64,000 nucleotides of DNA, taken from assembly GCA_012932295.1 (NCBI GenBank), contig JAAONU010000009.1, forward strand, positions 7,295,535 through 7,359,534, in the 5' to 3' direction. Below are positions 1 to 13,500 of this stretch, piece by piece; the stretch's first letter is position 1, and every line of letters starts with the position of its first letter. The notes below the pieces were generated by a model. The model ran no database searches and was not told the DNA's origin. It saw only the letters and a list, made by a program, of their open reading frames with translations. The translations under genes were made by a program, and so were the position numbers. The DNA is from Cyclina sinensis. Taxonomy: Eukaryota; Mollusca; Bivalvia; Venerida; Veneridae.

Positions 1-742
1 ACACAGCCTGAATATGGAAAAATCTTGTTAACACTCTAGAGGTAACATTTTCAGCCCAAATATCCTGGAAATATGTCAGAAAGGTTGTATCAATGATTTC
101 TAGCCCAATTTCGAATATGGGTCATCTGGGGTCAAAAACTAGGTCACAGAGCTTAAATTTGGAAAAACCTTGTTTACACTCTACAGGTAACATTTTCAGC
201 CCAAATATTCTGGATTATGTCAGAAAGGTTATTTTGATAGTTTCTAGGTCAAGATCGATTATGGGTCATCTGGGGTAAAAAACTAGGTCACAGAGCCCAA
301 AAATAGAAATATCTTATTAAGGCTCTAGAGGCTACTGTTTCAGTCCAAATATCCTGGCAGTTTGTCAGAAAGCTTGTTTGGTTGTTCACATTATTAGATA
401 AGAATAAAGGTCACGGAGGCTAAAAATAGATTTATCTACTGTACCTCATAAAGCCTTCATTTATAGACCAATATCTTTGATATTCAGTATATAGGTTCCT
501 TGCATGGACCTCTACCCATGTGTAGGGTTTGAGGTCACTGGGTCGAGGTCAAGGTCACCATAGCTTATAATAGATATTTCTACTTTCTGTCATAGAGCCT
601 TTATTTATTGATTGATATTTTACATATTTGGTTTGAAGGCACTTATATATTTTCAATTAAAAAATGAAATACTGCTTAACAGCAAACCTACAGCCAAAGT
701 ACTCAGGTGAGCGATCCAGGGCCATCATGGCCCTCTTGTTTT
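1..742 (+). mobile_element. 3' part of a hairpin-ended, tandem-core repeat element (copy A)
   Basis: It is homologous to the right-hand part of the element at 33418-36366. It starts with two or three roughly 140-bp core units (GGGTCATCTGGGGTCAAAAA...). A unique tail from about 393 follows, ending in a perfect hairpin AGGGCCAT-C-ATGGCCCT at 718-734 and then CTTGTTTT. It is cut by the window start. Open frames inside it are repeat translations, not genes. Confidence 0.8.
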
Positions 743-1292
743 AATCACTATTTCTGGTTGATAGAAATTCAATCAGATTTACATGAAATGTTTACGAGAA
801 CAGACTGTCATAAAGAGAATATTGGACAAATAAGGAGAAAAAATGTTTGTTTACCGAGGGTCCAGTTTGTTATTTACAGCTTTATGCCAAGTGGTCATAT
901 AACATTTTATATGACCCTTGACTACTCCTGTCTTTTAAAGTTAACTTATCTTTGTTGAAAGAGGTTTTAACTGTATAAAAATTATTCAAAATGGTGTTTT
1001 TATAGATGTTGAAGAGCCTTTTTTTCATTGAAGTTTCATAGGGCTGACCAATAGGAAATAAGATACAGAATACAGAAAAATAATCTTAAGGGTTTCATAG
1101 AAATAAACATTACCCTTTCTATAGAAAGAACACCGACATTTGGTTATTTGAGGAGGTTAATTTATTTTAGTGTTTGACTGCCAGAATTGAAAAAAAAAAT
1201 AAGATGCACGATGGTATTTCTTTCTTTAGAATGTTAAAATTGGCTTTTTTTTTTGGTGATCTACATTATATTTCATTGCTAATTTATTTCAG

Positions 1293-1508
1293 ATCGGGAA
1301 ATATTTCACCTAGAACTCAGTACAGTTTTGACGAGGGAAGTAAACAGCCTGAATTATCTGGTTCCCAGCTTATAGAGCGTTTAGCAAGTCTCGAAGGGCG
1401 TCAGTCTGACATCACCGAAAAACGTCAGAAGTTCCAGCAACGTCGTCGAAATGATGCCAGAACTCGGACACAGCCTGTGACATTACAAGAGATTCAGCTT
1501 GCTGATGG
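1293..1508 (+). CDS. SVIL: SVIL exon 1 of window (N-terminal disordered region)
   Basis: The acceptor is TTATTTCAG before 1293 and the donor is GTAGGT at 1509. Phase is 2 in and 2 out. It encodes a basic, Gln/Arg-rich segment ending in [16 protein letters not shown], the first of a repeated T-Q-P-V-T motif series. Using the downstream GT at 1513 would read an in-frame TAG, so the donor is fixed at 1509. Confidence 0.85.
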
Positions 1509-4500
1509 GTAGGTATTTCTAAATGTGAACATATGTATGAGATAGCAATAAAGGTTTAGTATGTTTTTATGCTTTAAAGTTAGTAGATTTACCGGTTCAT
1601 GGATTGAGAAATAATTCCAGTAAATTATTTTAATCCCTCTTGTTGACTTGCTTTATTGGATCAGACAAGTTATATGTCATGATTATTTATCTATTTACTT
1701 ATTTATTTATTATTTATTTATTATTTATTTATTTATTTATCTATTTATTTATTTATTTATTTATTTATTTATAGATAAAAACTTGATATTGCTATGTTAG
1801 CATTATCATTAGCCTAAATAGCCAATGGCTATTAAAAATTGAAATTAATTGAAAATTAAACTTATTTAAACAAAAATTTAGCAAAACAAAATTTTCAAAT
1901 GACATATTTTTGATAAAATGGGAACTTTGGGTACCAAGTTAGTGTTTTAAGCCAACCTAGTGTTGTATACTGATTTCTAATTTTTCTCAATAAAACTACA
2001 TTATGTCCAAAAAACTTGGTTGATTTTATTGAAATTTATAACATTTGTTTAAAAGTGAATTGAGTAGCATATTGATATAAATCTCTTATAACAACATACG
2101 TTGAGAAGAAAGTATTTCCTTTATCGTGTTACAAAAAAACCTGATAAATTTGCAAGTGTATCTTAACCGTGTAATTGCTATTTTTATGCTTCAAAAATCT
2201 GTGTCAACAAGTGTCGCATTTGACAAGTTAGCCTCTGAATTCACTTAGATATTATGTATTTACAAACACAACTGCCTCAAAATCCTCTTTTCACCACATG
2301 CCCTTGGTCAGTCTCGTTAAACATGACAAGATAGTTGTCGGTTTTTAAAAGGACAGTTAGTGTGAAATTATACTTGTTAAGTGACGTTTCCTGAATAAAC
2401 AATACATTTTGTTGTGACGAATAAATTGTGATTCTTCCGTGAAAAAAGTATTTTTGAAGTCAGTACAATAGAAGGCAGTCAGGTGTTTTGATGCTGTGAA
2501 ATTTTAAGATAGTAATAATTAAAAAAATGGATTGTAAGCAAGTTTTGATAAGTTCATTTTGGGCTGTAGTCTGTGTGGTGAAGTATATATTTCTGGGCAT
2601 TTTTTGGACATTGAAAATGTTGCTGAAACTTTTAGTATGGCTTTTGATAGTTCTGCTGAAATTTGGTAGAATTGTTCTATCTTGGATATATTTTCTCAGG
2701 TGAGTATATGTATTATATTATTATGATACTTTATACCAGTAATGTGTTATATTTTTATATACAATTTTCTCAAGGTTGTCTTTTACAATGTCAAGGGTCA
2801 GACAATTAGATCTTACATTTGGGTTCTTTTATCCTCTCCAACAACTGTCTCCCATCACAGTTTATGTAAATAACCAGGTCTTGTTTAGAATAATGTATAT
2901 TATGGGTTCATTGCAGAACAATAACATCTCATTCTAATTTCATTTATACTTAAAACAGTTTTACACCGAACACTCCATATACTGTCTCTGGCTTAGTGGC
3001 AATGTTTTATTTGATAATTTGGTTGTCCAAAGTTTGATCTGCCAATTATTTATGTTAAGTCTTCCATTCAATAGCTCAGAGCACTTTCTTCTATTATATA
3101 CTGGGGCTTTACATATGAAATAGAACCAAGGACATGCCTGCAACTTCACTTTTTTTGTACCTCGCATGTCAGTGTAACCTTTGTCATATTGTGTAGATGT
3201 AGAAAAGATTATCATAATTAAAAACATAAAAAAAACTCATTTTGAAATGGACTGGAAGCTGAAATTTTTCTGAGTGATATATTTTTTTATTAATAGTAGA
3301 GGGTTGTGTCAGTTTGATGTGTTAGGAGATGGTAGGAGATGGTAGACCTTCATGAGAGTGCGTTGTGATAAATGTCTTGATTGTGGAATAACATGAAGTT
3401 TTTTTTACATGAATCCACTTTCTTTTTTCAGTTTGGAAACAGTAAAGAAATTCCGAGCTGAGGTGATACAGAAAGCATCTTTCAACGTGTTTGAAGCTCT
3501 TCAAAAAGAAGAGAAACTAGCACCTGCAGGTAAGACCGAATTCCCACAGGACTTGAGGCCAGAACGTCGTTCAAGAGGCCAGCGGCATAAAACATTACCC
3601 GTCACTGCAGCGGAGCTGAATGCCATACCTGAAGACAAACCCTCTGAAACAATGAATTCTTTGAAAAAGAAATTTGAATCCTTTGGTGCTAGGGATTCAA
3701 AAGCAGATTCTGGTATTTTAAGTGGGTCAGACGGTGATATATTAACACAAGAAATAGAAAGTTGGCGTAGTTTGAGTGTGGAGGAAAACATAGGGGAAGA
3801 TGACCCAGTTAAACTTAGTGTTTCTGCAAAAGCTTCTATGTTTCATCAGATTCAAGAATCCTTAAAAGAAAGACAGGAAAAGAAGTCAGCCAGTGGTGCG
3901 AAGAGATACATAGATCGTAAGAAGCGGGAAAGGTCAAGGACATTACCTATTACAGAAGATGAGGTGAAACTTGCTGCTGAGATTGCCGATAAGGAGGAAG
4001 AGGAAAGTAAAAAGGGGGAGGAAAATCAAGGGACAGTACCAGCGGAAGACGGCGAGGCCGATGAATTGTCAAGGTGGGTAAAGGTCTACTAAGTGATGGG
4101 AATAATATGATCAAAGAAAAATGGTTTACCTCACATTTTTGACACCTGTTTTAGAATTTACACCTGTCAGATTAATCTTCTTAGGTGTTTATGAGAGTAA
4201 ATTTGCAGTTTAACTATTATCAACCAGGTTTTGGCGGTAGTTAATGTGGGGATGTAATGAATGCTAAACTCACAAATTCTTAGGGTTGAAATTAATGTAT
4301 AAATGATTGAAGCATTCATTTTGAGAAAGTAGAGAATTGTGTATAAGGTCTAAAAGTGTCTTGTCATAAGTTAATAATATCTTAGAATTTAACTGAGTTA
4401 TGACATTAAGGCACATTCTTTATTTGTGTGTGTGTCAGGTACTATGTGTTGTGATTAAATAATATAACTTCCATAGTTAAGTTACTTTGTATTAGGTATG

Positions 4501-7500
4501 ATGTATATATGTAAAATTTGTGACCAAATGAAGTTGTGAAATGAATAGAATATGTTAACCTCATTTTATTATAAAAATATATCATATAATTATGTTTCAA
4601 CGAATCTCTAAATTGGTGTAATATTCAACCTGGGTGTTTAATGCCTTAATTGATAAAATTAACTCTAGAATTACATATACGTATGTAAATTAACATTTTC
4701 CTAATAAAATCATTGAGCATTAATAGTGTAAAATTACACATCAGTTTCTGGCTTTAACAATATCTCCAGCTTAACTTTTTGGAAAGATGCGCATAAATTA
4801 ATTCTATTCTGTAGTACTTTTTACAAAATTTGAATTCTTAAGTGTTAACTTTGTGTAACTTAAAACATTAAAATTTTGCATTTTCAAAGACACCTTTATC
4901 ATTTTTTTTTGTCTTAAGTTGTAACAGTAGGTTCAAGACTTGTAAACAGTGCAAGTCCATATTTAGGTCAGGTAGTTGTAATAGTATATGGTCAAGTAAG
5001 ACAGGAAAGTTTACCTTGACATAAATGGACGAAAAAAGGAGTGCAAAACATTTCTGTTTATAACCTCATACTGTCATCAGCCCGCTTGACTGGCGACTAA
5101 ATGTAAATAGATTTTATGACAAAAATATCAACTTATCAAAGAAGTCAACAGATTGCGTTATGAAATCAACAAAGTCGATGTAAACATTTATGAACATGTG
5201 GTAGTTTATTTTATGGCAAATATTGAACTATCGTTTGTGTAAAAGTAGAAAAAGTGATTGATCTTATGTATGATAGTGAAAAATTGAAGAAGTGACTGTT
5301 AAATGTGTAAGAAAAGCTTGCATACAAAGAGAAAGAAAGATAATTTGTACAGTCTGTAGGAAGTTTATTGCAGTTTGTTTAAAACCACTCCGATATAACT
5401 TCTTTTTGAAGAGTATTTTACATGTGTAGAATATCGTTAAATTACATTTATGATTATGCTTTAACAATATGAGCGATATAAATTGATAACACTTAAAGTA
5501 CTGAAATAACTTGAAACGCATTCTTTCAAATACATGTGCAATGGATTTTAAAGGTAATATTTATATGATCTTAAAGTTTAGATTTTTGGTGTCAGAAAGA
5601 TTATATATTTTAGCTGGAATTTGGACTTCAGTGTCATTATCTAGTTATTTTAATCGTGAAGTGATGAACTTTTAATATTTATGATAACTGTAAATTGGAT
5701 TTTCACATGGCTTGTAAAGTTGGATTTTCACAATGGCTTGTAAAAGTGGATTTTTTCAATGGCTGGGTGAACTTGTCTGATTGACAAATAAGCAAGAGAA
5801 AGGTGCAGATTTTTCTAAAAGGTTAAGCTTTTATATGTTAAATCAACACGTGTAATAGTAAGTCCCAGTAACATAGTCATACAAGTTTATTTATTAAACA
5901 TCGTTCTCATATATCTTGATATACATGTAGTCTTTATAGAGAAGACATATAATATTTATGTTTGTAAAGGACACAAGGACTGTATATTATGTGAAGTTCA
6001 GCAGTTACGGTCGAAATATTTCCTAAAGAAATGAAACATTTATGAAGTAGATTTAATAAACACTCCAGTGTACATCATCTTGTTAGAGATATTATAGACT
6101 ATCAGAGTATAAACATCTTAAATTTGCTTTGCTTTGCCGAATCTGTTACATATTTCACTGGACAAAATATATATCTTAGAACTTAAAAAGATAATTAAGA
6201 GAAATTCCGAATTTTATAATCCGGCTTTGATTTACAAGGGTAAAACCTGTGCAATTATTTTGAAGAAAAAAGAGGAAAAATACAGGATATTAATGAACTC
6301 ATTTAACCTTCTCACCTTCCGGGTGATAGTGGCTTGGGAATATATTTACTTTTTTTTTTGTTAAGTTTAGTCGATGTTTATAGTTTTGTCAAGACAGCAT
6401 CACGGAAGGACGACATGGTTGGTTGACCATTTCAAAAGTAGGTAGTATAACCCACATCTGCTTGCCTTTTTAATCAGTCACAATGTACACATACTTCTTG
6501 TTTTTGAAGAATATAGTTTGTGATTACATTTATTTAAAAAAAAATGATATGTGTAGGTTAAGACAGTTTATGATATCTTTCGGAATAAAATTTGTCACGT
6601 CGGGTCTTGAAGATTATTGAAATGATAAGAGAATGCCAGACAATAATAAGGGAATGTCTGATTGTATGACTTAGAACAATTGCATATATTTCTATGAATT
6701 GTATACAATTGCAAGGGGTGAACACAAAACAATTCTAAGTTTTATAAAATATAGAAGCATAAAGCAATTACTCGCATAAAGTAAAGAAGTATAAAGCAAT
6801 TACTCGCATAAAGTTAAGAAGTATTTATGAAAGTTTCTTGGATAATCATAAGTTTTGATGTTTTTCAGTGTAAAAAGGGCATGTAAGATTTTAACACAAA
6901 GGTATATAACTCTGAGCAGTATGTTTCACCAGAGATGTTTAACTTAACTAAATGTATATAGATAAAATTATATAAATTGTAAATGCATATGAATTTGAAA
7001 CTTAAGGAATATAATATTTTAGGAGTCACTGCTGTTAATCTCTTTCGAATTAATCATGACCTCATGTGAGGAGGGACATAACTCTAAACTAGTCAGGTTT
7101 ATCTAGTGATATAAAGGGACATAACTCTGTTCTTCCAATGGTTGTTTTATAAAATTAATTTTTCTTTGCTGTGCAATTTTAAGACAACTTAATGAGTCTG
7201 TTCACACAAAAAAAATACAGTATCATAAGCGATGATAAAAGAGAGATAATAGGACATTTTTAACTCTTCAGACCAGAAAATATGTGTACCAAAAATAATA
7301 TAGTGAGCTAAGTTTTTCACTCATGTACTTCCTGTACTAAAAGGTTAGGACTTGTTTTTGTGATTTTATGGCATCGATACTTTGCAGTAATGAGATTTTC
7401 TTAAGTTAGTAATGAGGTTAATACTTGATGGATTTTGTCTTACCAAATTGACACCAAGCAATCTTAAGACTTGATACACCATCAATAATTTATATTTACA

Positions 7501-10500
7501 TACATGTCTAGCCCTTATAAACTCGCGTGGGTGATTGGATTATTTGTATCATAAAATATTAGCGCATTCAAACAGTTTTTGATTTACTTTGCCTAGATAA
7601 GGCTTTTTTTTTTATTTCGTGAGGAGATTATGTGAACTTCAGATGTGATATCACTTGATATATTTGGTGAAATAAGGTGACACAGATTTGAATGTACAGA
7701 TAATATTATTATGCCTTCATTCAAATGCAGCGATTTTTGTATAAGATTTTATACGTTCAAAAAATCTTCATACACCTTTAGCGCAAAAATTTGATATAAA
7801 GATCAAAATAAAGTGTCTGCTTAGATATAAGGAATTGATATCTTCTTATGTAATGAACATATTTGACATAAACATTTTTGTGATCAGTTGTATTTCATAG
7901 ATTATATTGGAATGTTTTTGTTTACTGGATTACGAAATCGGGAATTAGACTTCTGATGGTGTAAGAAATTCATACTGGAAAATGACATAGGTTATATGCA
8001 ACAATTAATGGATGTTTTAGAGATTTAGAGATAATATCTTACAGTATAAGCGACCAAGGTACTAAATAAGGAATTAGATAGAAATAAGCGACATGTGTTT
8101 CAGAAATGACAAAGCAGTTATCTGTATTGTTTTATCTACCATATATGGTTGAATCAGCCTTATCATATGAAATTTGATCATTTTGTTTTTATTAAAATAC
8201 TTCGAGGTTTAATGCAAAAATATGGTAAGTTCTTCTGAACTTAAGATAAGTTACAACTGTTACCTGTTTATATATGCTCTAGGTTTATTTCATTTTTGTA
8301 AGGATATAATTTACAATTTCTGCATGTGGTTTATTACTTTTTCAATATAAAATCTCAGGTACAGTCAAATATGAGTCTTCGAATTGGTACTTAAGGGACC
8401 AGCTCTGTACTTCTTAAAATGGCATCTTTAATTATGTATTTCATCTTTCTTTTCTAATCTACCAGTATTGAAGGGAGTTAAGGGACCAGAAAGGAATTTC
8501 TTTAACCCATGGTTATTTTTGTTCAGTTGCAACTTGTTCGTACTTAATGGTTATAGATCGTACAAACCTTGAATTTAGAGAGTAAATATGGTAAAAAGAT
8601 TAAACATTAACATTAAAATTACTGTCTTAAGTTACTTCCTGATTAAACACTGTCTGAATTTCTCGCTTGAACAAAACGATAATAGTTGAAAAAGAAGCAT
8701 GTTTAAGTTTTAAGATCCAAGGTTACTTTTCTCTTTCATGTGGTATTCAGAACTAAAAATCTTTATGCTGTTCTGCTAGGGAATTCTTACACTTTTAAAA
8801 AGCAAGAAACCTCTTGAAATAATGCATCACTATTGAAAAAGTTAAGAGGGGTTTCTTGAAACAACCCACAAAGCTGATTTGTCACAGTAATGCTATTTAA
8901 AATAATTTCATGATATTGAGCATTTTGAGTTAAACTGTCCAGGAAGCAAAGTGTTCCATGTTACAGTACTTGATTTACTTACCAAACTTAACAAAATAGG
9001 TTATGAAAAATTAGAGTAGTAATTAGGTTTTAAAAAGATAATACATACGACTTGTGTGTTCAACACGACTGTGTACTGTATTTAAGTATTGTATTTTGGT
9101 ATTAAAACTTTCATGAAAATTTTCTAAATTTTTTAAAGATCCATCTCTCTACATTTCCAGACAAAGTTTAAAAGACAAAGTGAAGTTATTTACATCCATT
9201 GAAGAAGAAAAGAAAGCCATAGCCCAGAAGAAAGGCCTTCCTCCCCCACCAAAACGCAGAAACCGAAAACTTGCATCCAGATTTGCAACACAGGTAAGTT
9301 CTCTTTCAGTATATATAGTATTACAGTTGGTACTACTCATTATTACTGTAAGATTTCTGTTTTTTAATGCAGTACTTTATCTGAGTCAATAAAAAGGTGT
9401 TAGTAATGATTTTGTTCATACAAATTCTCACATCTCATATTAGTTGCTGTCATGAACCCCTCGTGACAAAAACAGTTACTATTTGTTCAATACCCTTTAT
9501 ATTTGCCATGCTGATGGCAAGTATTTCTGTTCTGAGACCAGTAACAGAACACTGTCAAGCGCTCAGGTCCTTTGTCTGTCTTGTTCATAGTGTACTCAGC
9601 AAAGTATATTAAAAAAACAACAAAAAACAAACTTTGAATTTGCAAGAATACTGTGCTTATTTGAAGATATGCAAGTTTATCTCAGAAGTTTAGCATGGTG
9701 AGGGTTATTTCTGTATGGTAGCTTATTTGGAGGAAAAATTACATTTGTCATAGTTGTGATTAGGGTTATGACAGCTGTGATTAATTCAGATTTATTGGTC
9801 CAGTATTAATTAGCTGCCTGCAGTTCATGTGAGGTCATAAACAGAATGTGTAGATCAAATTTTCACATATACGGATTATATATATACAGCAAGACTGCAG
9901 TACAATTTATAGCTCTTAGAAAATATACCAACATTGCAGTGGTGACTAGAAAATACTTATGTGAAACAACTATTATTTGTATGATGTCAGCCAACGAACA
10001 ACAAAATAACTGAGCAAATATGGTAATTAAAAAGTAATCTATTACCAAGTTGTATCGCAACATGATTTTGTGATTTGTGAAGAGAGAAGAAAAGAAAACT
10101 ATTTACAGTAACGTTACATCATCTCCAGTATTCGGCCTGTGATGTAATTAGAATAGGAGAAAGAAATGAAGATATCAAAACATATGTTAACTTAATATTG
10201 CAGCCTGTCACTTTTGAAGAAGTAGAGAAGGCAGCCAAGATCTCACCGCTAGCATGTAGCCTTGTGAAGCCACCAGACCCAGACATCCTTTCAGGGCTGT
10301 CAGTTAAGGCACAGAGGGAGTTAATTGCCAAGCATGCACAGCAGACCCTGTCACAGCCCAGCTCGCAGTCTGGTTCTAGGGTACCATCTCGTGCCACGTC
10401 TATTGGAGATTTAAGCACAGAAATAATACATCAAGGTAATAAAGAATAATTTGGTAGTCTTCCCAGATTTCAAGCGTCTCTGAAAAAATGTTTTATTTGT

Positions 10501-13500
10501 ATGAAATGTCAGAGAGAAGCTTTAAAACTGCTGTTAATTTTCTGTTAAATTTTTCCTTGAAAGACAATTATATGGTCCAAATAATTTATGAATATGAAAA
10601 GTATTTTGTATAAAATTTTTCAGGTTTCACTTGATTAAAATTTGTTCTTTTATCATACTTTAAGACAATGTCTTCCATTGTTAATGATTTCATTGAATCT
10701 CTTTTAACGGTAATTTTAAATTTCTAAGATTTTCTAAAGAAATGACTGCACCTTGATGTTGCTGTAATATTTCTGTATTTGGCTGTTTGTATTACAGTTA
10801 ATTCAAGAATCTACCTGACGTTTTTGAAGGTTTTGAATGAAATGACTTGTAAAGCAAATATATCAGTAAAATGTTTGCGTGATTTGTTGCCTGTACAACT
10901 AAGTAAGGCTAGTTTAAGACATTGGACCATCTGATACCAGATACTTTGATTGTATAGTTTCTTACCAAAATGTTCTACAATTCCTTTTCCAGATACGTTG
11001 ACCATATCTAATACAGACTTAAATAGAAATCAATCTGCAATAGACAGTATTATAGGTGCTGACAGCGTCAAACCTTCCGATGTTCGTTCTCGCGGGTTTG
11101 AAATTATAAAGCATGAGGAATATCACCACTCGTCACAAACAGTCGAGAAAGTTACATCCAGTAACTTAGACTCGCAGAAGAAGAACATTCTAAAGTCGCA
11201 GCTCGAAGAGAAATTGTCGCTTCTTCATAAAGGACCTCTTGGAATAAGACCTTATTCAGATGCTGTGCCGACAATCAGTGATATAAATAAAGCCCTTCAC
11301 AAAGAAACTTCAGTAGATAGTTCGAAAACTAGTGAAGTTAGAGGAATACTCAAAAAGGAAGGCAGCTTCGAGACAAAGAAAATGGATGTAGAAAAAAGTG
11401 CAATAAAAAGTTCTGAACTTGCTGCTGACAGTTTGGCAGAGGGTGATAGCGAAGATAATTTAATCGAAGGGATTGATTCGTCAGGGGATAATTTGGACAG
11501 TGACGAAGGGATTTTAGATTCAGGAAGTGGGGATAAGGGAGATAAACCAGTGAAAAGAGGGAGCAAATCTAGGAGGAGGTTTAACAGAGAGAGGAAACTG
11601 GAACAAGAGAGGTAGGTTATGATTTCGATATGTGATGAAAATGTAACAAATGTACGGTCAGACTTTGTCTGGGAATAGTAAGAGATCGTTTGTTTCAGGA
11701 TTGAAAGTTTTAAAAGTATTGAGCTATTCAGAGTTTTAAGTGACTGATGATAGATAAAGTCTTTCATGCACCTGAATTACATGTGAGAATGCTCTTGTAC
11801 ATGGTTTTCTGCAAAGAGCATGGATTTGGCCACATGTCAGCATGCAGTTTAAAACTGGTTATAACTCGGTGCAAGCAAAACAATAATCTGTCACTTGCAA
11901 ATGGTACATAATTCATTGGTTATAAAAAGATATCTTGAGTGGGTTTAGAATATAGGAGATGATAAATTCCTGGAAGAAAGTACTGGTAAATCTTATGTAA
12001 GTTATGGTGCATCCTCTATTTTTTTTTTTAGCGTATGTAGACTTTTTGGCAGTAAACATCACTTGGCCTTAAGGGTAGTGCTTAGTAACATTGGATCACT
12101 TGTGTGACAATTGGTAAACAAATTAGATAAGTTTTATTTAATTTGTTTTTAGGAACTTATTTAAATAATGTATATTTAGGATTAATATAACAGATCATTT
12201 GACTGTACATTTGTTGTCAACAGGCAGTCAGAGAGCTCTGTTAAGCGTTATCTTTAGTTTAGCTTTTTCCATTGCCTCAGTGGACAGCTTGAAACCAGCA
12301 AAAGAAAACTGTGGTTTATATTTTTTATCAGTTTGGTTAAATATTGTGTGTGCTTTTCTTTATTTCACCAGCCAATATTGCTGGTAATAAATCACCATTT
12401 TGCCCCAAATAACCATTATAAGGGAATTTATAAAAATCACAAAGGTCTTTATGTCCAAGTATGTTCAATTTATTAGCTATTTGATGCAATTACGGTTCTA
12501 TTTGCATACTAAAACTGAGGTCGTATGATTCTATTGTTGTTTTCGATGTGGTTAGAACAGTTAGACAAGGGTTGGGATGATATGAATACAACATATTTCA
12601 GGTGTTTATAAAGTGAACGGAAAAAAAATAAAGGAATAGAGATTTTTATTTTTGATGAAATGAAAAATAGAAGGGATAAGAAAAACATATTTTTTATTTC
12701 TATTTGAAGGGAATGTTGTTTTTGTTATAATGTTTCGGGAATTATTCGTTTTTCCACGGAACACAGAAAACTTCTCCTAAGAGCCTTGTTAAAGTGTTTG
12801 TGGTTTGCATTAAATTAACACAGGAAAAAACAAATTTTTAGGAGACCAGAAGGTCTAACATTGCTTTACATTCTGTTTAGTGTTGCTTAGATTGTAAAGT
12901 GTTTGTTGGTTGTCTGAAGTGTTTTCTCATTTTGAGCGACTTTTGGGAATATCTTTCTATACTCACTGTAAATAGTTCAACAGTCAGCTTCTAGTGTGAT
13001 ATTGTGAGTATATGACTTCCTTCCTTCCTTCCTTTTATAGGCCAAAGGTCACACAGTTTTAGCTGATGGGACATAAGCATATAAACATGTCTGAATTGTG
13101 GATATATAATATGTTTGTGTTCAAAGTGTGAAACAACACCATGTTCCTGTTGTTAAGGTGTGTTGATTGTTGCTCTTGCTAGACTGTATTTGTAATATTT
13201 CTTTGATCCTGGATTGACATCATATAATTTATATCATTAGAGTGGCAGTTTTGTACTGAGGGACTTCGTATGAATGTTGATCAGATTTGCAGCAAGACAT
13301 ACCCAAATAGATAACTGCCAATTGCATTCTATGCAAATTTGAGCTTGATACATGTATTGCTGAAAATTTGTAGTGATATATGTTGTAGAAAATGTATCGT
13401 CCATCATTGTGCTTAATGTTAAATCTTGCCCTGATATCTGGGCAGAGCCTGGTTACTTCCCAAATAAATACAATTGCCCTTTGGGGCTGTATCAACCAAT

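Noticed and set aside
93..278. Open frames with [16 protein letters not shown] repeats, also at 33851-34168 and 35652-35948
   Set aside because: They are translations of the tandem core of the hairpin-ended element, frame-shifting between units and lacking a consistent product.
6134..6364. 76-codon frame in the intron after exon 2
   Set aside because: It has no ATG at its start, Lys/Ile/Phe-rich AT-driven composition and no splice-site context.
11959..11996. Tiny ATG exon before GTAAGT at 11996 with phase 2
   Set aside because: It has only 12 codons, and a phase match is a one-in-three chance; too little to claim as a first exon.
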